Of a stretch of 64,000 bases of DNA, positions 54,354 through 64,000 are shown piece by piece. This DNA is from Nothopassalora personata (lineage: Eukaryota > Ascomycota > Dothideomycetes > Mycosphaerellales > Mycosphaerellaceae). How positions within the stretch are numbered: position 1 is the first letter of the stretch; each line of letters begins with the position of its first letter. The notes beneath the pieces were generated by a model that had not been told where the DNA came from, did not search any database, and worked only from the letters and a program-made list of their open reading frames with translations. Made by a program: the position numbers and the translations under genes. The stretch is from contig CM066292.1 of the NCBI GenBank assembly GCA_033816765.1, positions 2,232,001-2,296,000 of the forward strand, written 5' to 3'.

Positions 54354-54513
54354 TGTTACGGGCCTAGCCTAGGGTCTAGTAAATGGCCCTACCGGTCACG
54401 TGACTAGCTTAGCGGCTTAGCGGTTCCTTAAGAATCCGCGTCGCCCGCACCCTCTTTCGTAGACGTCTAATAACTTTATTCTTTACCTATTAACTTAAGA
54501 TAGCTCCCTTATA
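54354..54513 (+). repeat. element C 3' LTR
   Basis: 160 bp, TGTTACGGG...CCCTTATA. Differs from the 5' LTR at five transitions in CpA/TpG context. Followed by GTTAC. Confidence 0.9.
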
Positions 54514-54518
54514 GTTAC

Positions 54519-55690
54519 TATACCGACGTAGCTAGTTAGGGGTATAAAACTCTAGCCTAACCTAGCCCTATTCTCCTAGCACGTTCCCTAGCGTACTACC
54601 TCCGTTACACTACTACTACGTACCCGTACCGTACCCTTACCGTAAGCGCCTCGCTAGTATTATTATTATTATGTCTAACAGGCCCTCCTCGCCTCCGTCC
54701 TCTAGCCGCTCCGCCTCCTCCCGTAGTATTAGTAGCGATAGTACTACTAGCACCTTAGAAGACAAGCGCCGCTAGGCGGCTCTAGTACGCGACGCACCTA
54801 GAACGCCTAGTGGTCGTAAGCGACTAGCATCCCCCTCGTAGCTACTAACGCCCTCGCCCGCTACTAAGCTCTCGTAGAGGATTAATATATATATACGGTG
54901 CCTCCTATACTTCGTTAAGGGTAAGTCTCTACGCGCGCCGCCTACAATTCGTATACTAACTACTTACTAGACGAAGCCGATAACTGTAATAGTGTTACTA
55001 CCGGCGAGCTCCTAAAGAAGTGCGGCCGCTATAGGCGTAATAGATATAAGTGCGCGCCTAATACTAGCTACGCTATCGCCTCGCTAGTAAGCCGCCTACG
55101 CGCCGCGCGCTCCTAGCGCGATTTCCTTACGGCTATAATAGGCTAGGCGCCTATAGACCTCTAGTAGTAGGAGCTAGTAGAGTAGATCCGCCTATGTGCC
55201 TAGCTAGGTAACGATATTACGGAGGTAAGTCGCTACTTCGCTCCTACGAGTCGACTACTACTCGCGGGAGGGGGGCTCTAGTACGTCTCCTATGCTTCGG
55301 CTAACCCTTTCTATAGGCTATTAGGCAGTTTAATGCCTATAAGTATAAGCGTGCTAGGGAGACCCGTATACGTGCCCCCGCCGCCGCTACTACTACCGCC
55401 GCCCCCGCCGCCGTAGCCCTCGCGCTCTAGTAGGAGTAGAACCGCGCCCTTAATAGGCTGTTCGAACTCGGCCGCGCCGTAAGTCGTATGTTCCTCGCAT
55501 ACGTGTACCCTACTAACCGTAGTCCTAGTTCCTATAGGCGTAGAACATTAATACTACCGCCGCCGACTAGGTATTCCTACCTAAGTTACTACGCGACGAC
55601 GATAACTGAGGTGCTCGCCTTACACGCTACTCGCGGGCTCCTCGCCTACTACTACTCTACGTAGCCCCTAGTAGGCGCGCTACTCTTTAG
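54519..55690 (+). pseudogene. gag-like remnant of element I, split from its 5' part by element C
   Basis: A GGGTATAAAACTC promoter-like sequence at 54,540 is followed by an ATG at 54,671 opening a Ser/Arg-rich frame ('MSNRPSSPPSSSRSASSRS', 'LEDKRR') with RIP stops. The rest is weakly coding. This looks like the leader and gag start of another LTR element whose upstream LTR part lies before 46,629. No capsid motif recognised. Confidence 0.35.
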
Positions 55691-57422
55691 CTTTTATTTT
55701 GTTTATAGTTAAGAAAAGTTTATTTATACTCTAGTACTCCCGTACTAGTCTTATTTACTTCTCCTTAACGCCTTATAGTCGGCTACTATACGATCCGCAT
55801 TCGCGAGGCCCTCCGCCGGTTCCTAGCTATTATACTCCTCTAGCTAGTCCTTCTACTAGACTAGATACTATAGCTTACCCTTACGCTTACGCCTATCTAG
55901 TACTACCTCTACCTTATACTCTCCGTCCTTATTAGCTAGAGGGGGTATGGGTCCATCCTTATCGCTACCGATATCCGGCTCGAGGAGAGAGACATAGAAG
56001 ACGTTATAGAGCCTTAAGTCGGCTAGTAGCGCTAGGCGGTACGCCTACGAACCGATAGCGTCCGTAATACGGTATAGGCCGATAAACTTCGGACCTATCT
56101 TCTTCTTTAGTACTGCTAACTTAAGGTTCTTCGTTAATAATAGGACTAAGTTACCTACGTAGTAGGTCTTAGCTTAGTAGGTCTTATTATAGTAGCGAGC
56201 CTAGCTTTCTACTATAGCCTTCTATCGCTCCTCGAGTGTAGCGCGTAGTTTTCGTATACGACTCGTAGCTATTACCGCTACTAGTACTTCCCCCCCCCTA
56301 GGTCTCGTCTCGAGATCTAGTTAGTATAGGGGTAATCTTAGGTCGCTAACCGTACGCTATCTCGAACGGACTCATCCGTAGTATTAGGTAGATGCTATTA
56401 TTAGCTACGAATTTAGTAACTACAAGCTACTTAGCCCACTTAGTTTAATTGTTACTGTAGTAATAACAAAGGTATTATTCGAGGATTTAGTTTACCCTCT
56501 TAGTTTAGCCGTTAGTCTAAGGGTAAAAGGCCGTAGATAGCTTACGCTTTACACGCGCCTCGAAGTAGAAGTTACTCTAAAACTATCTAGTGAAGACCGG
56601 ACCTCGGTCGCTTACTATGCCTAACGGGACACTAAAGTATCGTACGACTTCGTCTCGTAGGAGCCTCGTAAGCTCTACGGCTATGTAAGTCTTCGTCGTC
56701 GGGATGTATAAGCTTATTTTTAAGTAGCGATCGACTATTACTAGGATCGCATTATATACGTAACCGGCTCGCGTACTTAGAGGTAGGTCCGTAATGAAAT
56801 CTATAGTAATTTCCTACTACGGCCGCTCCGGTCTAGGAAGCGGTTATAGCCTACTATAGGGTCGATAGCGTTTAGCCTTCGAACCCTAGTAGGTTCTATA
56901 GGCTTAGACGTATTACTTTACGTCCGTACTAAGTGAGTCCTACTAATAATTACGTTATAATAGCTCTTTAGTCTTAGTCCTTCTAAAGTGACCCGTAAGG
57001 ACGTCGTCGTAGTACATGCGAATTAGATGCGACCTAATTACGTGATCCCTAGGTACTACGATCGCGTCTCCGTAGTATATAAGGTTATCCTTTATATACT
57101 ATCCCTTAGCGTCCCTCGCGCTTAGCGCCTACGCTAAGTATACGACACACTAGTCGTCTTACTACTACGCGATCTTTATTAAGAGTAGGATTAACTCACC
57201 CGTCGAGCTATAAGCTTAACCCTATATTACTATAGCGCACACTACTACTAGTAACGACGGCTTGTCTTAATAGGGAAGGTTACCTCTCCGTACTACTATT
57301 ACCGCGCCTATGTTACCCTACATCGCCTCGTAGGTAGTAAGCGCGCGCTTTACCGTCGGCTCGCTTATCCCTTCTAGAGACTCCTTCTAGAAAGACAGCT
57401 TACTTTATAAGGTAGGTAGTAA
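55691..57422 (-). pseudogene. Ty3/gypsy element D: integrase-chromodomain remnant
   Basis: Minus-strand frame, RIP stops only, confirmed in the same register at 57,074 and 56,732. It contains the pre-integrase linker ('DNLIYYGDAIVVPRDHVIRS', 'LTGHFRRTKTKELL'), catalytic segments 'IDFITDLPLS', 'IVSDRGPVFT' and 'KRKLSTAFYP', then 'NLKLAVLKKKIGPKFIGLYR' and a chromodomain ('YEVEVVLDRRKRKGKL'). The 5' part of pol is absent; LTR family L copy 3 abuts. Confidence 0.75.
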
Positions 57423-57812
57423 TGTCTACTAACTACCCTATGTAGGCCTGTCCGAGTTGTAGTGGTATAGAGCGGCGCTTATGTAAGTAGAGGTATTTAC
57501 CGGTCCCGGGACCGTGAAATTAGGTTACGTAACGAGTAGCGTAGTAGCTAGATAAAACAAGAGGATTGGCGGACCTAAACCCCTATACCCTCTACTCGAG
57601 AGGTATAAATTGAATTGTTACCTTAATGCTACGCTTACAATGCTTAACTGCGTAGTATATATCTTAATAGCTATACTAGGTCCCGCTAGCTCACCTAAAT
57701 GTCTAATTAAACCTAAATGAAATTAGGGTAAGTTAGACCTCAGGGACTTCTCCTCTAAACCTAAGGTCGACATAACTAAGCCTAAGGTTAATATAACCAA
57801 TTAGTCGTTAAT
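57423..57812 (-). repeat. LTR family L, copy 3
   Basis: 390 bp, homologous to the copies at 30,041 and 48,738. Flanks (AGTAA and ATATC) do not form a target duplication, so it is either one end of a truncated element or part of a rearrangement with element D. Confidence 0.7.
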
Positions 57813-58149
57813 ATATCCTCCCCTATTACGAACCTGTCCTTAGGTTCCAAAGCAGTAAGCCCGGGCACTATAGGTAGCTTAGTTAGTCGCTATAAGCTAG
57901 GGTAGTCTTATAGCAGTATAGTAGCTCACCCTACTATCTAGCTTAACATATAAGATGTTAGGTAACCTAGGGCCTCCTAGCGACAGTTTGTGAAGGTCGA
58001 AAGGATATCTTTAATAAAGACCGTAATAGTAATGTTAATAATCCGCGACTCGCGCCCGTCGCACTACGTTAACGTATACTACGAAACTGGTAAGGGATTA
58101 GACAGCTATGTTAGCATTAATCGAGCGGGCCAGATAGTCGAATAACGTA
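57813..58149. other. RIPed DNA, nothing recognised
   Basis: Noncoding-looking stretch between LTR copy 3 and the unknown ORF. Confidence 0.4.
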
Positions 58150-61100
58150 GACGCCATTTATAAGACAAGTGAGCGTTAGTACTAGTAACCTAATAAATCT
58201 AAAGACGAGTCCATCGCGTAACTAGAAAGTGAGTTAAGGGAAGATAAGTAACTATAAGAAACAAGTAAGATCTAAGGACTAGAAGCACCTATATCCGAAG
58301 CATTAGAACTAGAATTAGAACTAGAATTAGAACTAGAATTAGAACTAGAATTAGACCTAGAATTAGAACTAGAATTAGAACTAGAATCCTATAGGCTATA
58401 GCTATAGCCGGAAATCAACTAGAAACTAGGAGCCTATAAACCCGCACTAACTACTTAGTTCCACTTATTCTTACATAACTCCTTTGTCTAGACCCACTCG
58501 TTGTCGTAGCTAATACTAGTCTCACTAGACGCGTCCCTAAGTAGCTAGCTAGTAAAGTTCCTATGGTAGTTACGGAAGAAGCTCTTATTACGCCCTTCGC
58601 TTATAAAGCACATCTACTCGAGAGTAGTGACTAAGCTAAGCTACTTATCTATTAATTTCACAGCTCGGACGCGCCAATTATGCATCTTCTTATAGAAGAG
58701 CTCCGAGTCTAGGCGGACCGTAGTATTAAGCTACCTCCTAGCATTAAGGATAACTTCGTTATCGTTCTAAGACTTCAAACCCGCTAGGGCATCGGACAGA
58801 GGGCTAATACTACTAAGGTGTACGGCCGTAGGAAAAGGATAGCCGGGTACTAGGCGTCGATACTTAAACCCTATAGCGCTCTTACTTAGCGTCTTAACGT
58901 TACGATAGAGGTCTATTACCTAGTGCATGCTCTAGCTTCTCTAGAGTTTAAGATAGTCGTCGTCGCGGATCTCGATAAAGTAAGGGTTAATCTAACGTAG
59001 CGTCTTCTTATGTGCGGCCTACCTTATTAGGACGCCTATAGTAGTTACCCGCATTTACCTAGCGCTTAAGTCCTCTCTAAACTAGCTAATGCTATTCTTA
59101 CTTAGGTAATTTTAGACCCTAACCGAGAAGAAACGCTTAAATCGGCCGTCTTCTATGTAGTCGTTAATCTAGCACTACTAGATGAACTCTCTAGTATTCC
59201 CTTTCTTATAAAAACCGTGTAAAAACTCCGGCCTACTAGTACCCTCTAAGTTAAGAGAGTATAGTATGTTAAGCCGATTACTAGTCTAGTAGTTTTCAAT
59301 TTCGAGGTTTAAGTCGACCCTAGTATACTGTACCATAGTGTTCGCGTTACCCCCCTAATAAGCCCTATTAAAGCTAAAAATCGTAGGCCTAGGGAAGGAG
59401 ATAAACCGAGTGTAGTACTAAGGGTGTAGCGCCACTTATAAGAGCTACAGCCCGGGGTCTTATCGCATAATCTATTAGCTTAGAGAATACTACATGTTCT
59501 AGTAGACGCCGCCGTTACTAACCTTATTCAATTCTCGTAGGTACTATCGGTATATGTCGAATTCTCGACTTATTATTTCTCTAACCGTTTTAACCCGCGG
59601 CGCTAGTTTAGCGTTATTGTACTAGTATAGCATGTTACTATTAATGTAGGTACCGGTACTATTAAGGTCGGCCTAGTTAGCTTTATTAATGTCGAATTTG
59701 TCGAGGATCTAGTTATAGTTAGTATACGTAACGATACTACTCGTAGTACCGACTTTACCTCGAACGCGGAGGTAGCTAAGCGGGTTAATAGTCTTCTAAC
59801 TACGCTTATTAGGGCGAAACCACGACCTATTCTTTACCTTAATAGCTAAAAAACTCTTACCTTTAAAGAGCTAGTCTTAGACCTTAACCTCGCGCTTACA
59901 TAGGGTATTAGCGGTAATACCGGGATTCGTAACGAAGTAGAGGGCCTTATAGTAGAAATCTCGAATATACTAATCGTACATTATAGCGCTAACCTTACTA
60001 TCCCTCTCAAGAACCTACGAGATAGTATATTCGAGTATCTTAAGGCCCGCTATCCGGTACTTAGGTAGCTAGTTAATACTATCTACATTAATCGAGTTTC
60101 TAAACTTAATACTATAGTACCGCTTATTATAGGTGCAGTTAGCGCGCTTAATCCGGAGGGCCTCGTCTTCTTATAGGATCTAATCCTTAAAGACTAATAC
60201 ATCCCTAATTATAGCCGAAGGTAACATAGTAAGTATCGGATTGCTATTCTTAGTTAAGGCCGGAGTAGATCGTAGGGTGCTAACCGGTGTACCTAGCGGA
60301 CTGCCCTCGCGTATAGGTGCGCTATCTAGCGTTCGGTTAGGCGAGGATCGAGTAGGCGCAGTTATACCCTCACCTATACTCTCGCCTATACGGAGCTACT
60401 TAAGTCGACTCGACTTACGACCGCCTCTCGATAGGACTATAGGCTAGGTAGAGGCTAGTAGTAGAGTTCGCGTAGTACTCTTTACACGTCCTTTACCTTT
60501 ACTACCCGGTAGTAGCTAACGTAGCTAAGACTATTACTAGCTAGATAGTTTAGGTTAATCTATGCTGTCCTCTAGGGACGCGGACTTCTTAGTAATAGTA
60601 CCCTCTATAAAGTATAGAAGGCTATCCTTATAGACGGCTAGGCGGTGTCTTCTAATAATCTCCCTACTCTTAGCCGACTACGGATCAATACTACGTACTC
60701 TAGCCTCCCTGTCGCATCGGGTAAGATTACTAGGCTCTAGAATTCGCTTACGATCTATGCCCTTACGGCCGATCCTTATACGCTAGATTAGTGCCCTCTA
60801 AATTCTACTAACAGCCCTACTATAATCTAGGTACTTGTTAATAAAGGCCGTGAACTAGCGGCGCCCGCTATTAGTACTATAAAGCTCGGAGATAACGCGT
60901 CGATTAAGAATCTTGTTATCTATCTACTATAGCTAGTAGCGGGTAAGCGTAGCTCGAAGAGTCTTCTCTCGGTCACGAATCTTTAAACCGGTCTTACGAA
61001 TCTTGCCGACGATAGGAAATAAGACATCGAGCTTCTTATTACTAAGGAATTTATCCTAGTAGCTCTTACCTATGCCGCTCTCAACTTCCTCGAAAAACAG

Positions 61101-61310
61101 GTTAACCTAGACGGAGTAGTCTTCGAACACCTTCTCGAAGCCCTTATAGAAGTCCTTTAATACCTTAACCCGCTTCTAAGGACTAAGCTCTCGGAACATA
61201 ACATTAGCGGCGGACTTCGGCGTGTTCGTGTTAGTAAGGACATGCTTAACGTTGTCCGGTAGGCGAAGGGACTCAAATAAGGTCTAAGGTAGGCGGGTAA
61301 GCCTAGTAAT
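58150..61310 (-). pseudogene. large RIPed ORF of unknown family, about 1,050 codons
   Basis: A minus-strand frame keeps one register for about 3.1 kb. Checked positions 61,154, 60,047, 59,342, 58,613 and 58,214 are all in the same phase. It is interrupted only by TAG/TAA of RIP type. Segments include 'KDFYKGFEKVFEDYS', 'GKIRKTGLKIRDREKTLRAT', 'LEYTIS', 'RDFYYKALYFVTNPGI', 'EFLHGFYKKGNTREFI' and a Ser/Asn-rich C-terminus from the 12-bp repeat. No RT, integrase, DDE, helicase or tyrosine-recombinase motif was recognised. Both ends are approximate. It could be a DNA-transposon protein or a duplicated host gene. Confidence 0.55.
58304..58395. repeat. 12-bp tandem repeat AACTAGAATTAG
   Basis: Seven to eight units, coding for Ser/Asn repeats in the unknown minus-strand ORF. 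Confidence 0.9.
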
Positions 61311-61994
61311 AGTACTAGTAAGCGCTATACTCGAGCTAGCCGGGCGTAACGATAGACTAGCTAAAGCTATAATAACTAGGATTCGCTAGTAGTAAGATCG
61401 TAAGAGCTAGCTATCTCGTAGTGCTACTCTAGAGTATTAGTAAGCTTTAAAAGCTTAGTATTAGGGTAGGGGCTTTAAAGAAGGTTAAGGTCGTAAAGAG
61501 AGAGAGAGAGAGGCTAAAGAACCGGCTAATATATGTAGTAGTAGTAGATAGATGTGTTAGTAGCTCTAGTGATAGTATTAGTGTTTAAAGAAAAGGAGAG
61601 GAAGTAGTAGGTAGAGAGCTACGCTTAAGTATGCCTCTTAGCGTATGTCCCTATAACCGTTATAAGGCAGCAGCGCCGAGACCGGTCTTATAAGTAGTAA
61701 GAGTAGTACTATTAAGGTTACACTAAAGGTCCGATAACCCTACATATAACCGAAAACCAGTGCTAGTAACTACCTAGGTAAGCATTCGGTAGGGGCATGC
61801 TACGCTATCACGTAATCCGATTTACCGGTCCCGGGACCGGTAAATGTGACTCTACTAACTAAGGTCTAACTAAGGTAAGAACACCCTATAAAGTGAAGTC
61901 TAGATAACCGAATTGGCTTAATAAACTGAAGAGCATATGTAACATATGCCTAAGGGAAGTGAACTCCGTACGCTATTACTAACTAATTAGTTCT
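61311..61994. other. region between unknown ORF and element E, with perfect palindrome
   Basis: Contains (GA)n near 61,500 and a perfect 26-bp palindrome at 61,820-61,845 (half-site ATTTACCGGTCCC), the same motif as in LTR family L. It may contain the 3' LTR of element E, but bounds were not found. Confidence 0.4.
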
Positions 61995-64000
61995 TAGCCT
62001 TGATCCTACTAAACTGTGAAATTTCGGCTATAGAAAGGTTATAAGGCCTAACCTATAGCTTCTTAGATTCCGGTTTAGGATCCGATCCCCTTTCGTTAAC
62101 TCCTATAGGTAGCACGTCTTCGTCGGCGATAGGCTCGATCTCGTTCGAATTACTACTGTCTTCGCTATTAGCGACTTCTCCCTCCCTTATTACGAGATCG
62201 GTCTCATTATCTAAGTTTAGTACTCCTATGTTATCCGGGCGAAGCTCTAGAACTAGCTTAAGGTTTCCCCGTGCCTAAACACCCTTTATTAGTATACTAT
62301 TAAGTTCCTTAAGAATATAGGTACTAAACTCCCTAGAGACACTAGACACCCGATATAGACCTTACTATCGGTAACCGATCTTACGTAAGAAGTCATCCTT
62401 ATATAGCTTATCGAACCTCATAACAAGGTCGCCCTTCTAGAAACTAATAAAGTTAACATTCCGGTAAGAATTAAAGTAGTCCTTACTAAGTTCTCTTAGT
62501 CGTTTCCTTCGAGCATGCAGCTCTTCTAAACTAAGGTCTCGAGCCTAGAGTTAACGCGCACGTATAGTAAGCAGGTCCTTAGTCGTTCTTACCGATCCCT
62601 ATTAGTAATTCGCCTACGTCGGGTACTTAACCTTAATTGGTAGAATCGTGCGATGGCTATATAGGACCTAAGCTAGCGTTATTCTAGTAGTACGACAGGT
62701 CGTGGTCCTATTAGCCTATAACATAGCGGGTACCTATTGCTCCTATCCGCGGTATGTGTTCCTTATAAGCTTTACTAACGCTATAAGAATCTAACGGTTT
62801 CTAGCCTCGACTAGAGCATTAGACTACGGATAGTACGGTAATATTCGGATCCTTCGAACACTAAGCCCCACGAGTAACCGCTTAACCTTAGCCGTATAAA
62901 CCGTAGCGTTATTAAGCACAATTTTAGTATAGTAGCCGTGCCTATAGAAGACATCCTTATATAGAAACTTAGTAACCGTCTTAGAGCTAGGAGGTGCCCT
63001 TATTACTCTAGCCTCGATCTAGTTGCTAAGTACTTCGCGCGTAACTAGGAGGTATCCATTTTTGTGCACCTAGACGGGGTCCGAGTACTACTTCTTACTA
63101 ATAACCTAAGGGCTCGATGAACAAAGCTCACTAGCGCGCTAGTTACCCTCGCGAAACCGATAGGGAGCACAACTTCGAACCTACGTAGAGACATCGGCGA
63201 AGTACCCGTCCTAGTAATACCGATCGGAAATAAGGTTATATACGACCTTAGCGCTACGGTAACCGTGTCTCTTATAGCACTCTATAACGATTTCCTTCTA
63301 AGCCTTATTATCGTTAATTATAAGTTATAACGGTGCTCCTCGGCGCTTCTAGAAGAATAGTAATTAGTCCCGGATAAAGAAGTTAACGCTCTTCTTTACT
63401 AGCCGCCGGTACTTAGCACGGGTAATACTATCGGGCCGGGTCCTAGTTTCTATTACCTAAGCAAGTTGTTAAGAGCCCTTAGAATATTAGTCCCCGAGAT
63501 GTCGTGTTTTCTAGATTTCAACTAGATAGGTGTCGACCGGCTCCGGGTACCCGAATAGCTTATTATTAATTATCTAGTCGACTTCGTCTTCGTTAGCTTC
63601 CCTAGGTTCCTAAGGTGTAGAGGGCCTACGAGACAGGGCATCTAGGCTAGTATGCCTAGCTCCCGTAACGTGCTTTACTTCGAATGTAAACAGCCTAATC
63701 TATGCGACCTACCGGGCTATTACCGAGTTCGGTAGGTCCGAAGCCGGCCGGTGAAGCTACTATATAAGTGTCTTAGCATTAACCTTAAGGATAAAATTAA
63801 CGCTAGTAACATATCTCTAGATTTTCTTAAGCCCCTTAAGGACCCTAAGGCATTCCCGCTTACTAGTATCATATCTAGATTCTAACGCGTTCTAGATTCC
63901 ACTCTTATACCGCACCGGGTAACGCCGTCGAGTGCTGTCTATTAATTCTTAAGAAACGATACATCCCTATCTAGTGCCGCTAGCATTAACTGAGACAAAG
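61995..64000 (-). pseudogene. Ty3/gypsy element E: RNase H-integrase remnant, runs off the window
   Basis: Minus-strand frame with RIP stops; phase agrees at 63,756 and 62,856. RNase H end ('HRPASDLPNSVIAR', 'FTFEVKHVTGARHTSLDALS', near 63,650), integrase ('VKRLLVGLSVRRIRILPYYP', 'ANRTTTCRTT', 'RARQL'), and a C-terminal 'GLYRVSSVSREFSTYILKEL' module. The start lies beyond 64,000. A family different from D and F. Confidence 0.75.

Larger units (their letters stand above)
46634..54513 (+). mobile_element. Ty3/gypsy element C (RIPed full-length relative of the intact element)
   Basis: 7,880 bp including a later solo-LTR insertion. 160-bp LTRs differ at five sites, all transitions; target duplication GTTAC at 46,629-46,633 and 54,514-54,518. 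It has the same architecture as the intact element: self-primer site, coiled-coil gag, GGGAAAC frameshift cassette, pol, G-run polypurine tract. Protein identity to the intact element is clear but distant, so it is a sister family. Confidence 0.9.
13320..64000. other. RIP-mutated repeat compartment
   Basis: From here on CA and TG dinucleotides become scarce and TA abundant, except in the islands at 22,849-23,032, 27,391-28,154 and 31,941-39,357. Old pol frames keep their register but carry dozens of TAG/TAA at Gln and Trp positions. This is the signature of repeat-induced point mutation with a CpA preference. No ordinary host gene was found in this compartment. Confidence 0.85.

Noticed and set aside
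58304..58395. Independent satellite
   Set aside because: It is in phase with the unknown minus-strand ORF and encodes its Ser/Asn tail, so it is coding in origin.

Overview
The window is from a filamentous ascomycete (Pezizomycotina, probably a dothideomycete). Evidence: short GT-AG introns of about 55 nt, a LaeA-like methyltransferase and fungal SDR, MFS and DUF5722 families, and a sharp split between ordinary coding DNA and a repeat compartment altered by repeat-induced point mutation (RIP). The genus cannot be fixed from the sequence alone.

Layout. 1-13,320 is gene-bearing. It has an indel-decayed MFS drug-transporter pseudogene, a short-chain dehydrogenase, a decayed DUF5722 secreted-hydrolase-like pseudogene, a SAM-domain protein, an HD-domain protein that diverges from a LaeA-like methyltransferase, and a conserved-looking PPxY protein. 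From about 13,320 to the end almost everything is retrotransposon. CpA and TpG have been largely converted to TpA, so CAG, CAA and TGG codons read as stops while reading frames otherwise stay in register.

The repeat compartment is a nest of Ty3/gypsy elements. Family G has copy A (15.1-22.8 kb, with its 3' half inverted) and copy B (31.3-45.7 kb). Family C is at 46.6-54.5 kb. F, D and E are pol remnants, and H and I are gag-side remnants. A young, un-RIPed gypsy element (31,941-39,357) sits inside copy B. It has LTRs of 192 bp that differ at one base, a CCTAA target duplication, and intact gag and pol. A second un-RIPed insertion (27,391-28,154) looks like a SINE/LINE-type element, with a TCAA-type tail and a 14-bp target duplication. 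An un-RIPed 184-bp LTR marks a rearrangement breakpoint at 22.85-23.03 kb.

The most interesting biology is in how these elements are expressed. (1) The intact element has a textbook -1 frameshift cassette at the gag/pol junction (GGGAAAC, 7-nt spacer, 10-bp hairpin). The diverged family C keeps the same cassette with a different hairpin sequence. (2) Three families carry a primer-binding site complementary to their own predicted mRNA 5' end, as in Tf1 self-priming, rather than to a tRNA. (3) Family G carries two extra modules between pol and the 3' LTR: an antisense Cys-rich coiled-coil ORF and a tRNA-like sequence, both kept in two copies. A single-frame ORF of about 3.1 kb and unknown family lies at 58.2-61.3 kb on the minus strand.
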